The notes under the pieces: model-generated
The model's input: only the letters and a program-made list of their open reading frames with translations
What the model was told of the DNA's origin: nothing
Database searches by the model: none
Shown here: positions 49,948 to 62,487 of the stretch, piece by piece
Layout of the letters: the number at the start of each line of letters is the position of its first letter
How positions within the stretch are numbered: position 1 is the stretch's first letter
Source: Lingula anatina
Lineage: Eukaryota > Brachiopoda > Lingulata > Lingulida > Lingulidae
Direction: 5' to 3'
DNA length: 64,000 bases
NCBI RefSeq assembly: GCF_001039355.2
Contig: NW_019774648.1
Span: 467,049 to 531,048, forward strand
Translations under genes and position numbers: made by a program

Positions 49948-52465
49948 ATGGGAAATGAAGCATCGACATTACGGCTTCTCCATAATTTGGCGGAGCTTGA
50001 ACAGGAGCTTGAACGAGACCAAGTTTCTAAGTCCAACCAACCACTAAAGGTGCAACATGGCTGGGATTCCAAGGACTGCTCCAATAATATGACGGTGCTA
50101 GATGACGGTTTGAAGGTAGGATCTACGGATCACCAAAAAAAAAAGTTTCTGATCTATCCTGAACATTTCATCAATGTTTCATAATGTTTTTAGTTTTGCT
50201 GTTGAAAAACAAATAAACAACCCATTATCCATCCCTGTGCCGCACTTTTTATAGTGTCCATCAACTGTTTTATAGAAATGAAAAAAGGCTGAGCGGCCTG
50301 ATTCAAAAGTTTTATATTTGTAACTCTTATTTAGTAAAATCCTGTATCTGCTTGTGATTTGTTTCATTTTCAAACTAGACTCCTTATAGCGTGATTTGTT
50401 TCATTTTCAAACTAGACTCCTTATAGCGAATAGGGAAAAAATGGCTGTCTATTTTATTATATTATTGATTAAAGTCTTGTTTAAACGTTTGTTTTCTTTA
50501 TTCATCAAAGTTGTAAAATCATACATTGTACCTATTTTACAGGTGCGTAGAAATAAATCTTTACAGCCTAGGACGGATGCCGTTAGGGGCAAGAGAGGCT
50601 ATGGTCAAGGGATACATTTCTGGAAGATTCACTGGCCCCAGTCGATGAGAGGCAGCAATGCTGTTATTGGTGTAGCTACATATCAGGCCCCTCTGACTTG
50701 TATTGGTGAGTTTGGTTGGATGGTGACAGCAAACAAAAATCACCTTGATCCATACATGTACATAAGCTATGTATAAAAGTGATTATGCTTGAGGTATATA
50801 CAGACTTGACATTTAATATGGAATATTTTTTTACAAATCATTTGTCATCAGTTTTTTTCCTATTTTGCTGACTGATAAATGAAAATAAGGATTAAAATCG
50901 TCTTCTAATAACTTTTAATTATCTCTTTGATGTAATTGTGACATCAGTTCATTAATGGAATTGGCCAGAGAAGCAAACAAAAACACATTGCCTATTCTAC
51001 TTCATACGACAACCATTAAAAGAGTTATTTTGGATCTCCATATTTTTCCAAATTGCTGTCTGTAAAGGATTTACACGTTCCACAAAGGACCCTCATGTCA
51101 GTGTCTAGTCACAGTAACGGTCGCTGTAACGCCTGACTTCTTCTGGCTGCTACCAGCACTCTAAAGTGGCAAGGCATATTCCTTGGGCTAGGTTCTTAGA
51201 GTTCAATCTGGGATAACATTCCAGGCATCGGTCAAAACCTGTCCAATTTGGTCCAGTTTTGTTGTAGGACATGTGGGCCATTGATTCGGCGAGTAATGGC
51301 CTGCCCACATGTTATCCGTGTGGTTCAAATATGGCGGTCTTGATGACCAAGGTAGCTGCTCATTCCCTTGGTTCTGTAAGTTATCTGCTATTAAAAGTGC
51401 TCTGTGTGAATCGGCAATCTCACCGTGCAGCCTAAAATTGTTCCTAAGGTGCCCCCTATCAAATGATAGTCAAGTGGTTCCCAGATTATTCCTTTATTTG
51501 ATCTGGTTCAGGTTTTCGTCGATGACTGCCATTGGTGTTTTGGCACCAATGTGGTATCCACTCCAAATCCTGACGCTGATAATGACCTTAGTCACTTTAG
51601 ACGCGGCACATACTTCGTTGTTGGCCTCTTCTGGATGTCTGTAAACTCTTTTGTGACTAGTTGAGCGGTACAGGTGAAATCTGACCTCAATAACGAAAGC
51701 CACGAGGTTTCAGTGTTCAACCCAGAAACGGTCAAGGTCCCCAATTCATTAGAGAAACTTACAACGATGTTTTACAGTTTACAGTGGGTTCCCCGGAGGT
51801 CGTCTGGTATTCTAACCTGCTAAAACCAGTTTGGTGTTCGCTAAAGGCCTTGAAATATGCGTTTTGGTGGCAATTTACCCCTCATTCTGAACGGACTGGG
51901 TGTTTTTTGTTTAGTTGCAAAAACATATCCTGAAAGACAGTGGGTCCTGTACCCTGGTGGTAAGATTTCAATACATTGGGTGTGGCCTTTATGTAGGTAC
52001 ATCAGTCTGGGCATTACTCTATAAAACTGTGCGGACCGTTTCGTTTGGCACAATTATCTGTCTGGCAATGTCTGTCTTTTTCGCGCCATTTTGCCACAGA
52101 TTAACAAATTTGTAAAGCACTTGATAGCTCGAGCATTTTACATACTGCTAAACCGACAACCTGCATGCAAAATTTCAAATTCTTCTATGCAGAAGTTGCC
52201 GACATATGGATACTTTTTGGACGGAACCATGCTTAGCCAAAGCCAAGCTTTGACCTGCCCAAAGGAGCACTACCCAATTAAATTACTGCATATTACATAA
52301 TGGAGCAGCACAACAAACCTGGTATTCAGTGAATTGGAAGCGACACACATGACTTCACCCTTCTCCATTCACATATCTTATATGAGATCGGAGTTTTTTG
52401 AAAAAATAACGCATTTCTACCTAGGCATACCCTCGAAACTGAAATATTCCATATTAAATGTCAAG

Positions 52466-52534
<69 letters not shown>

Positions 52535-55500
52535 TAAAATCGGATTACTGTATTACGTACGTTGATCAGAAGAATAAATGTCACAAAGTTTTAAGTGTAA
52601 TTTGGCCTCCTTAAATTGCATATAGGCGATCTGTTTCAAGTGCTTCTAATCATATCATTCTCTTGAAGGTTATTCGTCTTTGGTTGGTTCGAATGATCAG
52701 TCCATGGGATGGGATATTGTCCGCAATGTTCTTCTCTTCAATGACTGCGTCATCAGAAAGTACCCGGATGATGCACCTGGTGAATTTGTTGCTCCTGATG
52801 TCATCACTGTAATTCTCAATATGGACTCGGGGACTCTTGGCTTTAAGAGTGATGGACAAAATTATGGAGTGGCACTGAGAGGTCTTCGCTTACAGGGTAA
52901 AAAACTTTACCCTGCCATAAGCGCAACTTATGGCAACTGTGAAGTGGGTATCGAGTATATCAGAAGTATATCAGGTAAATGCTGGGCTCAGAGGAACTTT
53001 TACTTGAAATAATTTGAAAAATATCGTTTGCTTTACTTTTTTATTTAAATATTAAAATGATGACTAAATTTTACAAAAAAAATCAATATTTAATAAATTA
53101 TTGATGAAAAAAGACACAGAAAAGTATCACAATAGGCGACCAATGCATAGGGGAAACCGGGGCTATTTGGCCCAGTTAGACAGTTTTGTGCCAACTAGGA
53201 ATGAGTTAGAGTAACAAAACCGGTTTCAAAGTAAGCCCCATGAACTAAGCTACGTATGCAACGTCATTATTTTTCAAAATAAGGGCAAGTTGGCACCCTA
53301 TATGAAAATGAAGTATCCCAAGTAAACGTCTTGAAATACATTTTTATACATTTTTAATTTATTAAATTGATTTTTGAGAGTCTTTGATGAATAAATAGTT
53401 CATATGAGGCAGATTTATTGAGGTTTCCGTACGTCACGTTGTATCTGTTGCAAGAACCAATATATCAGACTCATTATCTATCAATAAAATTTGTTTTGTT
53501 TTAATTAAGAATAAATTGATAATGGTTTACAGCAGCTTTTTAATGAATGAAAACGAATAATAAATTTTCGTTTTAAAAGAAAGTAACAAATTCAGTTTTA
53601 AACCATTGAGTTTGTTTCAACAATGGTCTCTAGCTCTGTTGCGCGCAAAGGTTTGTGGGTAATATGAGGGACCAACCTGCTTCGAGTCAAGGCGGCCAAC
53701 TAGCCCCGGGTGCACATTTTTTTTATTTTAAAGGATGACAGCCATTAATGGTGCTAGAATGAGCAACGATGATACATCTCTGTGAAACTTGAAACACTGA
53801 GCTTCAGTTTGATGCCCTTTACATACATTATATTCGATCAAAGCCTATGAAAATAGATTTTTAAATCCCTTAAAGAAAATTACTTTTAGGTGCAAAAATC
53901 GTTTATTTCGACTCACCGCTTAAGTAAAACTTTTTAACGCCCGCCACTTCCTTAGCATTGTAGGCTACGGACACTTTACAAGAGTATGTGGCCAATTTTT
54001 TTTTACCTCGTAGTTACTTTTTCATAAATTGGGGGGGGGGGAGGCAACTTAACCCCGGGGTCCAACTAGCCCCGGACTCCCCTAGTAACTAGATTGTTGA
54101 TGGATAATGCTAGTGTTTTGAACAAAATCGTGAGTAGTATGCAGTATGCACAATATTTTCTCTCATACTCTGCTCACAATTTTAAAAACCTATTTGTTTC
54201 TTTCGATTCATGTAAGACGCAGCACCTGCGCCCGACCTCCCGTCTCCTTCAAGGCCCACTGAAAGAACCACTGCAAGAGGTACGCTCTGTAACCTGAATA
54301 CAACCATTGCATCTTAAATCCTAGAATAAATCTTGAATATCGTTCTCATTCAGGAAATTTTATTTTATTTTTTATTTTATTATAGACGGATCACATAGTT
54401 TTGTTTCAAACTAAATCTGGCTATTTCTTTCAGAGCAGGGAAGACCACAGGCAAAACCATGTCCTCCGGCCCAGCCTCTGAAATTCAAAAAGCAATGTGG
54501 GAAAAATATCGAATTGTCAAATGACAGCATTCAAGCGGAGAGATCAAAGTACGTTTTGATCAATTATTCACTTTTAAAAGCAGAAAAATAGAAAATGAGG
54601 AAGTTAAAAAATAATTTATGTAATAGAAATTTCACTGACGTTTTTATCTATCTTCAGGTATTTTATCGACGATAGGGGTTCTATGTATTGTTATTTAAGT
54701 ATTTTGTTGCTGAAATATTGTAAATGCCCCCTTGGGATGTTAAAACGTCTTCAATTTGATTATATTTTAGACATCTTTTTGCATTATATATTATGAAAAT
54801 TCTTATATGGCGTTAACCAATAAAATTAAAAACCGGATGCCCCGCATTATTACAATAACGGTTTGTACATGTACCACCTCATTTTCCATTCCAGTTTTAT
54901 GTCTGAATCAGACAAAGCAGTTGTTTTGACTTCGAGAAGTCTACAACCAAATGAAAAGTTTGAAATATGTGTAAAGAGAACTCTTGGTCAATGGGCAGAG
55001 GGTCTAGCGATCGGAGTTGTGGCTCTGGAAGCAGGATTCGAGATTCCGAGAAGTCTCCCTGGACAAGCCGCAGATATAGCGTGGGTCTGGAAAGGCACGG
55101 ATGTTTTGCATGACCGAAAAACGGAACGGAAATTGGATTTTAACCTTAATTCCGCAAAAGTATGTATTTTAGGATTGTATGTATATATTTATTATGTTTC
55201 GCCTCTGTGAACAAAGGGGTCTCTGCTGGAGCCCAGTCTGTCGTGTACCTCTATATTAATAGTGCTGTATGAAACAAAGTAAAAACGTTTCTCATTTTTC
55301 CCAATCACCATGAAAATCCCGAGAGCGAAAGAGTAAGTCCAGTTGTTTTAATCGAAATTCACAAAGATTTCATTTCGTTTATGAGAAAGGATAAATGTGC
55401 AAGTGATTGATTTTTTTTATCAAATACACGAGCGACCAATACATTTTTTGTGAACATGATTACCGAAATTCTTATAGTCAGGGAGTTAACTACTATCTTT

Positions 55501-56383
55501 AGCTCTAATTTTAGATTGGCGACACATTTGGTGTCTCGAGAAAGGAAGATGGTACATTGCATTTCTTCTACAACGGTCGAGATATGGGAATGGCAGCCAC
55601 AAATATTCCTCAGAAAATACACGGAATTGTCGATGTCCATGGAAGTACTATACACGTAGAATTAGTGGGTAAGAATGATATATGTATTGAAAAAAGGACA
55701 AAGATTTATTTTTATCAATGATGATCTGCCCATGTGAATTTTGTCCCGCGGGCTGTTCAACCTGTCGAATAACCGTTGTTTGACCGTGTACTAGCACCTC
55801 ATATCACAGTGAAACTGAAAGTAAAATGAATTTAAAACAGGTCTGAAATCTTGACGTGTTCTTTTTTATTTCATATTCAAAAGAACAACTTCGAGAGGAA
55901 ACCACAGAGCCAACAGGTGCCGCTTTCACGCGCATGTCTAGAGAAGATCGTGCTTTTGAAAAAATGAAACAAACGATCGACTTCTTAAAGAAGAAAGACG
56001 AACGCACTATTCGATCAGCTGGGCTTATGGTCTACCAAAATTTGTGCATGTTGTACGCCGATCATAAGGACCGAAAGCTGAGGCAGTTAATGGGTGATAA
56101 ACTGGTCCAGTTGAACGGCGCCTTCCATATTACAGAATATCTGAAATTTCTCCGTGATTGCGGGATTGAAAACGACAAAATCTATACGTGTTATGAGCTG
56201 CTTCGTAGTGTTTGTTGGAATTATAGCGATGGCAGTCTGAAGTTTGCCAGGTCCATCGGACAGACGGATCTCCTTGGAATTCTGTCTGCAGAGCTTGCCA
56301 AGTATCAGACTAGATATATGAGTGACGAGGTAAGAAAGAAGAAACAATTTGATAACCCCCAACCTATTAGAAAAATTGAAAAA

Positions 56384-56422
<39 letters not shown>

Positions 56423-58712
56423 GCATTGACTTTGAACGAGCTTAAATATATTACAACTTTAACTTTTGACCTAGGTGTCAATTAAGATTGTTACTGATTC
56501 TCACCAACGGAGCCTCCAGTTATTTTGAAAATGTAATTCATGTTATATTGTTCCTTATACATATATATCACACAAAATAAAATGTACTATACTTGCTATC
56601 TACTTAGATACATGACAAATTATCTTCAAACAGAGATGTGGTATTCTATCAAAGCTAATGTCTTTTAATCCCAGGGGAAAAAAGGTATTGTAAAGTCAGC
56701 ATTTGGAATTCTTCACAACTGCGCAAAAGTCGCAGACAACCGAGAGGTGTATGACCGCCTTGGTGTAATCAACATCGTTGTTCCGTATACGAAGCCAGGG
56801 AATGACAAAACAATCGCAATGTCAGCCTTAATGACCTTGTCCTACCTGGTCACTATTGACCAACAACACCTGATCCAAGCTGAGCCATCAGCAATTGCAG
56901 ACATTCTGAAGAAACTCGACGAAGCACTGAAAAACCCAGCAACTCATCAGTCGGACGGTTACCATGCCTACGAAATTGTGGAATCGCTTATAAACCTATC
57001 GAAAAGTGCACAAAATCGGGTGACGACAGTACAGAAAGGAGGCATTCCCCTGTTTGTAAAAATGATGAAAGTCGGTAATCCACAAGAACAGGAACTCACC
57101 CTGAACGCCGTGTGGGAACTTATTAACGGAGGTGACAGGACGCTGTCAACTATCTCTAGAACAGCAGGGCTATTAGATGCAGTGAAGGCTTTAAAGAGCA
57201 GCAAAGTAGAAACTGTTCGTCAAGCCGCTGAGAGGATTTCATTGAAGCTTGATACACAGACTCAAATGTTTTCCCAGAGTTTTGGTAAGGTGATAGGTTT
57301 TCGTTTAGAAAAATAAATATAAATTAATAATTAATAATAAAAAATTAATATGATAAACCATGAGCAGTGAATTGTTGGTAAACATGAGTGAACGTAATTG
57401 CATAAATTTAGACAAGCTATAGTGTTTAAAGTTTATTACCTTTCCAGATCCTACACCCAAACCAAAGTGCACTTACAAAGATATCTGCAACAAATTTGTT
57501 GCGACACTCAACATACATGGTAAGTTCTCATTAACTTGAAAAGTATTTTCAAATTCATTTTTTAATAATATTTTTAAAGATTCTATTCGCCTATTCTAAA
57601 CTTTTTTACTATGTTTTTAATAAGGGAGTAAAGCGAGTACACGATGCACTCAAATGTTTTCGGTTATCTACATACGTTTGCATGCCTTGGAATTTTACAG
57701 AGACATATTTTGATGCTAAGTATCATCACTGCTTCTGCAACGTGTGTCATAATGACAGAGGAGATAAACTGTATTATGCTCGCGGAAATCCACCAAAGGA
57801 CTACGGTATTCCAATTGGATGGTACAGGTATGCACTTTGGTGAGTATAACAATGCCAAACCGGGTTTGGTAACTTAATAATTTGAATGATTTTATGTCTT
57901 CAACGTCTGCGTGTGTTACAGACGGAAGCAAAACTTAAAATACTGTGCAAAATAGTTTTATTCATGTATATTGTGAAACCGCAAAACTTTTTTGCTTTTT
58001 GTTTTGTTATGCAATGCTACTGTGGGATAGTCTTGTGGCTATTCGAAGTTTTTTTTTTTTACTGTATCAAGGTGCATGTATGAGCTGTCTTTTTTTATGT
58101 GGTACCAGCCTTCCACCTAAAGCAAAAGCTATGAACGTATTGGACAAATGGCACAGGGCATTCCATGGCACTAAGAAAGATGTGGTTAGCAAGATACTTG
58201 AAGTCGGGGAACTGCTCATTCCAGGTTAGGCACCGAGTTTGTCTTATGGCGTCATGGGACAGGCACTTGTATTACGAACAACTCTAACCCTCGAATTGTG
58301 CGATACTTTTGTCAGGGTCTAATATATGTCAACTTCACTTCATTCATCCACTTATTAAAGTTTACACGCAGAACTTTTGTTTTAAATTTATGTTGGTCCG
58401 TACGAGATTATTATTTTATTAAACTTTTTTTTGGAGATGCCATATTAGAGACATATAAAAGTTATCAACATTTATTTTTCATGTATTCATAAACTTGGAT
58501 TTTAGGAGACGTAGCGTTGGGCGGCGACAAAATAAGCGAGAGGGAAGGCCATTTCAAAGACGACTATAAGCCTGAAGGGTTCGACACCAAGAAAATATTT
58601 GTATCTCCTAGTATCCGTTATGCTGGCCATGACGCTTATGCCATGCCACACAAGTATGTATCCGTGTGTTGTATCCGTGTGGTGTATCCGTGTGGTTTTT
58701 ATGAAAAGTAAA

Positions 58713-58760
<48 letters not shown>

Positions 58761-61130
58761 GTTTGTTTTAGAAGAACCCTGCTGTCAGTATAGTATTTTT
58801 CTAATGCTATTCTGATTTAAAGTAGTATCACGAAAATAATGATAAGTTTAATCATTATATTGATAATAAAAATCATTGTTATTAGTTTCATTCTTATAAA
58901 GCAGAAGTTGTCAGTTTAGTGAAGTGGTAAACATCAACATAGATTTCTAATGATTTATTAAATTACATCAAGTTTGACGCAAGAGAGCAGTAATTGAGAC
59001 AAATAAATTTTCATCATTCTGCATTTTTTAGAAAATCGATGTAAAGCTACATGACAACATAAAAATTTTGTTATCCATTATCACATCACTCCAACACTGG
59101 CCTCCTCCAGAACTGAATACCATGACCTTTACTCGACGGTGACGTTTGGAGCAGATGTTTGGTCGATGACCGCGTTTTCGGTGCTCAAGCTAAGGGTGGA
59201 ATGAAAATATAGATTTGTAAAACATTTAATAACCTTGGATATAAATTTGCTAATTATAAACGCACAAACTACGACGTATACCCGCCTCCAAGGTCGACGC
59301 ATCCGGGAACTGCACTATTCTTTAATTCTTTTTTAAGTTACCAGTGCCTGACTCAAGGGACATTATCCAAAATTTGGTGTAAATGCAGTGATGATTTTGT
59401 CTGTGACGATTTTATTTGTGTTACTTTTTATACAAAGATTTTTTTTTTTAATTTACTACATTATCAGACAAAATTTTGTATGGAAAAATATAGACTACAG
59501 GATGCAACATTGATTTAAGCTTTTCGGCGCGTAAAATTCGAATTGTTTGATAAATGAGTAAATTCAGTTCAATATAGGACACTTCTTATGTGTCTGAAGT
59601 CTTATGATCTACTTGTACATACCGCAAGTGAATACGGTTTATTGCTGACTCAACAAAACCATTCACGAGGTCATTGAGTTCTTTTTCTGGCAGTTGTGTC
59701 AGCTCTTTAGGAATGGGCTGAATCCGTGCTGCCTTCCCTGCAATTCTACATGTAATGATTTCATGAATAACCTGGTAGACTTAGATATAAACTGTCACAT
59801 GTAAAAAGTATTGCGTCCCATATTTCAAGATGAAAAAAAGCAATTTTGATAACTTACAAGTATTATACCATACGAGATATAGTCAAAGATAAAAGACATA
59901 TAAACGATAAAACTATATATATATACTATATATATCACGTGAACATTAACATACATTGTAATACGTTTACCCATACTTTTGATTTTGCGAAGGATCCATT
60001 GCCGCTTTTACCGATTTTTCTCCTGTACATGGGGATTCTGAAAATAATTAAAGAAGCTTAAGCGCATCCCAATCGTCTCTTCCTTTATTTTCACATTTAT
60101 TATTCACTTAACCAAGTCTAAATAAATGATTAATGTGATAAAAGTCGCATGTGAACTTAAGAAACACAAAAACAAGTAAACAAAATTAGATATAGTTTGC
60201 ATTACTAAGGGCCATCCTGTAGCCTAAGAAGACATTGGAGACATTGAAGTACGTTTTGAATATATAGAAATGTGTTTCTGTACACAGCTTCAAATTAAAT
60301 CTTATGACATTAAATCTTACCATTCTTTGCTTCATTTTTGCGACCACTACTCTCTATCACTCCTGTCTCTACAAATTAAAGAAAATATTGTTACGCGTGA
60401 TTCTTCGTTAACTTTGGGATTTAAAAAAGTTACACAAAGACATTCGCCACACTTGATACATTTTTAAATTGTATAGTATACAATGAATTGTCACAAAGAT
60501 ATCATTCTAAAACAGTTAGAACAAACGAAACAACACTTGAGTAAGCGAGATTTTAGCTTGACTTTCTTTAAAAGGCGTCAAGAATTATCGATTACTTAGA
60601 TTACTTACTTGAATTTATACACCCCATTGTGACGACGAAACAAATTACAAATTCATTGCGGAAAAAAATATAACACCTGTGAGGTGTCAAGAACTTGAAA
60701 TTTGTTTTGTATCTAAGACGTCACAATAAGTATTATGACGTCGCGATGCATAGCTCACTTAAATTACGTCATAACGCAGCCACATGTAAACGATATTTTA
60801 ATTTTAATGGGTTAAAACAAACATGATTTAATAATCTGAATGATATTTTAACCTTTTTTTGATTTATGAAGCCGTTTTTCTCATAACAGATAAATCATGC
60901 ACTTTTCCCAATATTTTAGATTTGAGGTATCAGGAAAAACCTACGTGGCTCGTGTAGCACTTCAAGTGTGCATTCGCCCAGGCAGCTATGATGTCGGCGA
61001 TCAAACTATCGGAGAAACCAAGCCAATCGACCCAAAGTTTGACAATCAGGAAATAGAGTGGTCAACAAAAGAGCGTGGAAGCACCATTTTGTATGGTCTG
61101 CTGGTGAAATTGGAAGAACAAGCTTCTTGA
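49948..61130 (+). CDS. Copy 4: SPRY-NHR-ARM protein with NEURL4/PARP-like C terminus (970 aa)
   Basis: Coding exons: 49948-50115, 50543-50705, 52669-52974, 54434-54548, 54895-55159, 55515-55668, 55884-56329, 56675-57284, 57448-57519, 57701-57839, 58109-58224, 58506-58653, 60920-61130; all are in frame. The domain order equals that of the other copies. Odd points: exon 8 uses an AAAG acceptor where the others have ACAG, exon 7 reads GDTFGVSRKE for GDKFGVMRKE, and exon 9 begins GKKGIVKSA with Lys for Met. Introns 3 and 4 are swollen by a Tc1 element and a 933-bp element, and the AATAAA after the stop is lost. Exon 8 groups with copy 3, the extra codon at the end of exon 4 with copy 1, and the exon 9 deletion (SDGYHAYE) with copy 2. 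H-G-T, SPSIRYAGHDAYA and EIEWSTKE are intact, so the gene is probably still under constraint. Confidence 0.88.
50799..52471 (-). mobile_element. Tc1/mariner transposon, 1669 bp, in intron 3 of copy 4
   Basis: Perfect 28-base inverted ends beginning CAGACTTGACATTTAATATG lie at 50801-50828 and 52442-52469 and are flanked by TA. The length is typical of Tc1. The minus strand carries transposase remnants: RFHLYRSTSHKRVYRHPEE and WSGYHIGAKTPMAVIDENLN (51494-51703), and further along a stretch around 51300-51370 resembling the D-L-N-P region, in a different frame. The gene is broken by frameshifts and stops, so the element is non-autonomous now. The right end abuts a TA microsatellite. Confidence 0.92.
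51494..51703 (-). pseudogene. Tc1-type transposase fragment
   Basis: About 65 residues match the middle of the Tc1 DDE catalytic domain: the R-F-H-L-Y segment just after the usual second-acid region, a Y-R-H-P-E block, then W-S-G-Y-H and T-P-M-A-V-I. Flanking parts of the transposase lie in other frames, so the protein is not made. Confidence 0.8.
52470..52531. repeat. (TA)n microsatellite at the Tc1 right edge
   Basis: About 31 TA units directly follow the transposon terminus. Tc1 elements insert at TA, so the element probably landed in or beside the microsatellite that copies 1 and 2 also have in this intron. Confidence 0.9.
53150..54082. mobile_element. 933-bp element with GGGGARWCC-type ends in intron 4 of copy 4
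   Basis: The left end GGGGAAACCGGGGC and inverted right end GGGGAGTCCGGGGCTAGTTG belong to the same family as the MITEs at 19820 and 31071. TA flanks both sides (53148-53149, 54083-54084). The other copies have uninterrupted sequence at this place (GTGCATTGTTACTAG in copy 1). The interior has no recognisable transposase. Confidence 0.85.
56386..56419. repeat. (GT)n microsatellite after exon 8 of copy 4
   Basis: It occupies the same position as the run in copy 3, supporting a common origin of units 3 and 4 here. Confidence 0.9.
58714..58756. repeat. (GT)n microsatellite after exon 13 of copy 4
   Basis: It matches the run after exon 13 of copy 3. It is preceded by a short triplication of a CCGTGTGGT-containing motif. 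Confidence 0.9.
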
Positions 61131-62487
61131 AATAGTTCATCTTAACTTTGACGGAGCTGAGAACAGTGCTTTTGACTTAATGGTGTATATTGTTTGAATG
61201 GTATTTCATTACTGAAAAGTGTCAGTTTCATACCATTTGTATTTTGTTTTATATTATGACGTGACATTTGCAGAACCAGTAGATAGCCTAAGCCTATTGT
61301 GATTGATTGTGATTGACTTCAAACGTTACGTTTACATTTAAATAATGTCTATGCGAGAAGAAAATTATTACTTTAACATGTAGCCTACATTAGGCCTACT
61401 GCCGTTTAAAGAATCAAAAACACCTATTTTCAGACCAGATTATAATTTGAAGCCATGCAGCTTCTTGCGCTTTGTATCGATTTTTCTCAACCTTTTAGAA
61501 AAGAAAATTTTACTTCGCGCCAAGTGATTTGGAGATGGTAATTACTATTTGAATCAAGAAGGCCTACTTAAATCTTTCAATAAACATCCACAAATAGGGT
61601 GCTTTCCCAGAGATTTAGATCGATCTAAAGATTAAGATTTAGATCGACCTAACTCCCTGGGGGTTCACGCTAAATTACAGTCAGCCGAGCGGGCACCATA
61701 GTTAATTACCCCCTTACAGCTTTTAGTAGGCGGGACAGACGCTTAATCCGGCCAAGCTGACAGTAATCTAGTGAGACTCCCCACAGGGATAGATCGATCT
61801 AAAAATCTATGGAAATGGGGTGATAGGCTATGCTAGTTCCCTTGCAGTAAACTTGGCTTTGTAGATTACAGACATTGGGTGAAATAATAGTGCCGAGAGA
61901 CATGCTTTTTGAAACGTATTTTAATACTATTACTTTAGGCCTGTAGGCCTATATGTTACTCATTGAGTCTTGTTTCAGAGAGGAATTTTAATGTAATCCT
62001 GGACTAAAATTTTAGCCGAGCTGACTACGTCTCTCCCTGTAGGAGAGGTCAGCCGGTGTGACGGGACAGAGAATTCTCTCGTGATAGAAAGTCTGGTTCT
62101 TATTAATTTACGCATGTAAGCCTCACCCTAGATTTTGACCCACTAACGTCAGGCTAACCCTTACCTGTATAATTAAATGGAGGGTGGATTTTTTGTTACA
62201 CGGACCCTCAGTTGCGTCACAACGGCCTATTAAGAAAACGGGAATTATTCTCTTTTTACTTATCTGCGCTGTTGATAAATAAAGTGTATTTAATATGTTA
62301 CTAGTTTTTTCTTTTCTTGATTTTTGTCAGAAATTAATAATAAGGAGTTTTACGACTGGTTTTAGGCAGCTGAAATCGCGTCATTCTGCACGTCCTCTTA
62401 CAGATTTAATCATTGCGATAGTTGAGCATCAGATTGCAAAGTGCATTGTGTCACGTTTGATTCTGAAAGGTCAAGGTTATTTTAAAA
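61131..62487. other. 3' flank of copy 4
   Basis: The conserved post-stop block reads GAGAACAGTGCTTTTGAC, having lost the AATAAA of the other copies; the next AATAAA is near 61579. The region carries a MITE (61597-61828), the conserved TTTGTAGATTACAGACATTGG flank and a private insertion near 62055-62240. That insertion includes the GTTACACGGACCCTCAG repeat shared with 3.3 kb. No exon is seen before 62488. Confidence 0.55.
61597..61828. mobile_element. About 232-bp MITE in the 3' flank of copy 4
   Basis: Compared with copies 2 and 3, where CACAAATATGCT is uninterrupted, copy 4 has about 232 extra bases between TA and TATGCTAG. Both ends carry inverted blocks (GATTTAGATCGATCTAAA left; AGATCGATCTAAAAATCTATGG right), and a second inverted pair lies around CAGTCAGCC and AAGCTGACAG. 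The outer termini match poorly, so exact borders are uncertain by a few bases. Confidence 0.7.
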
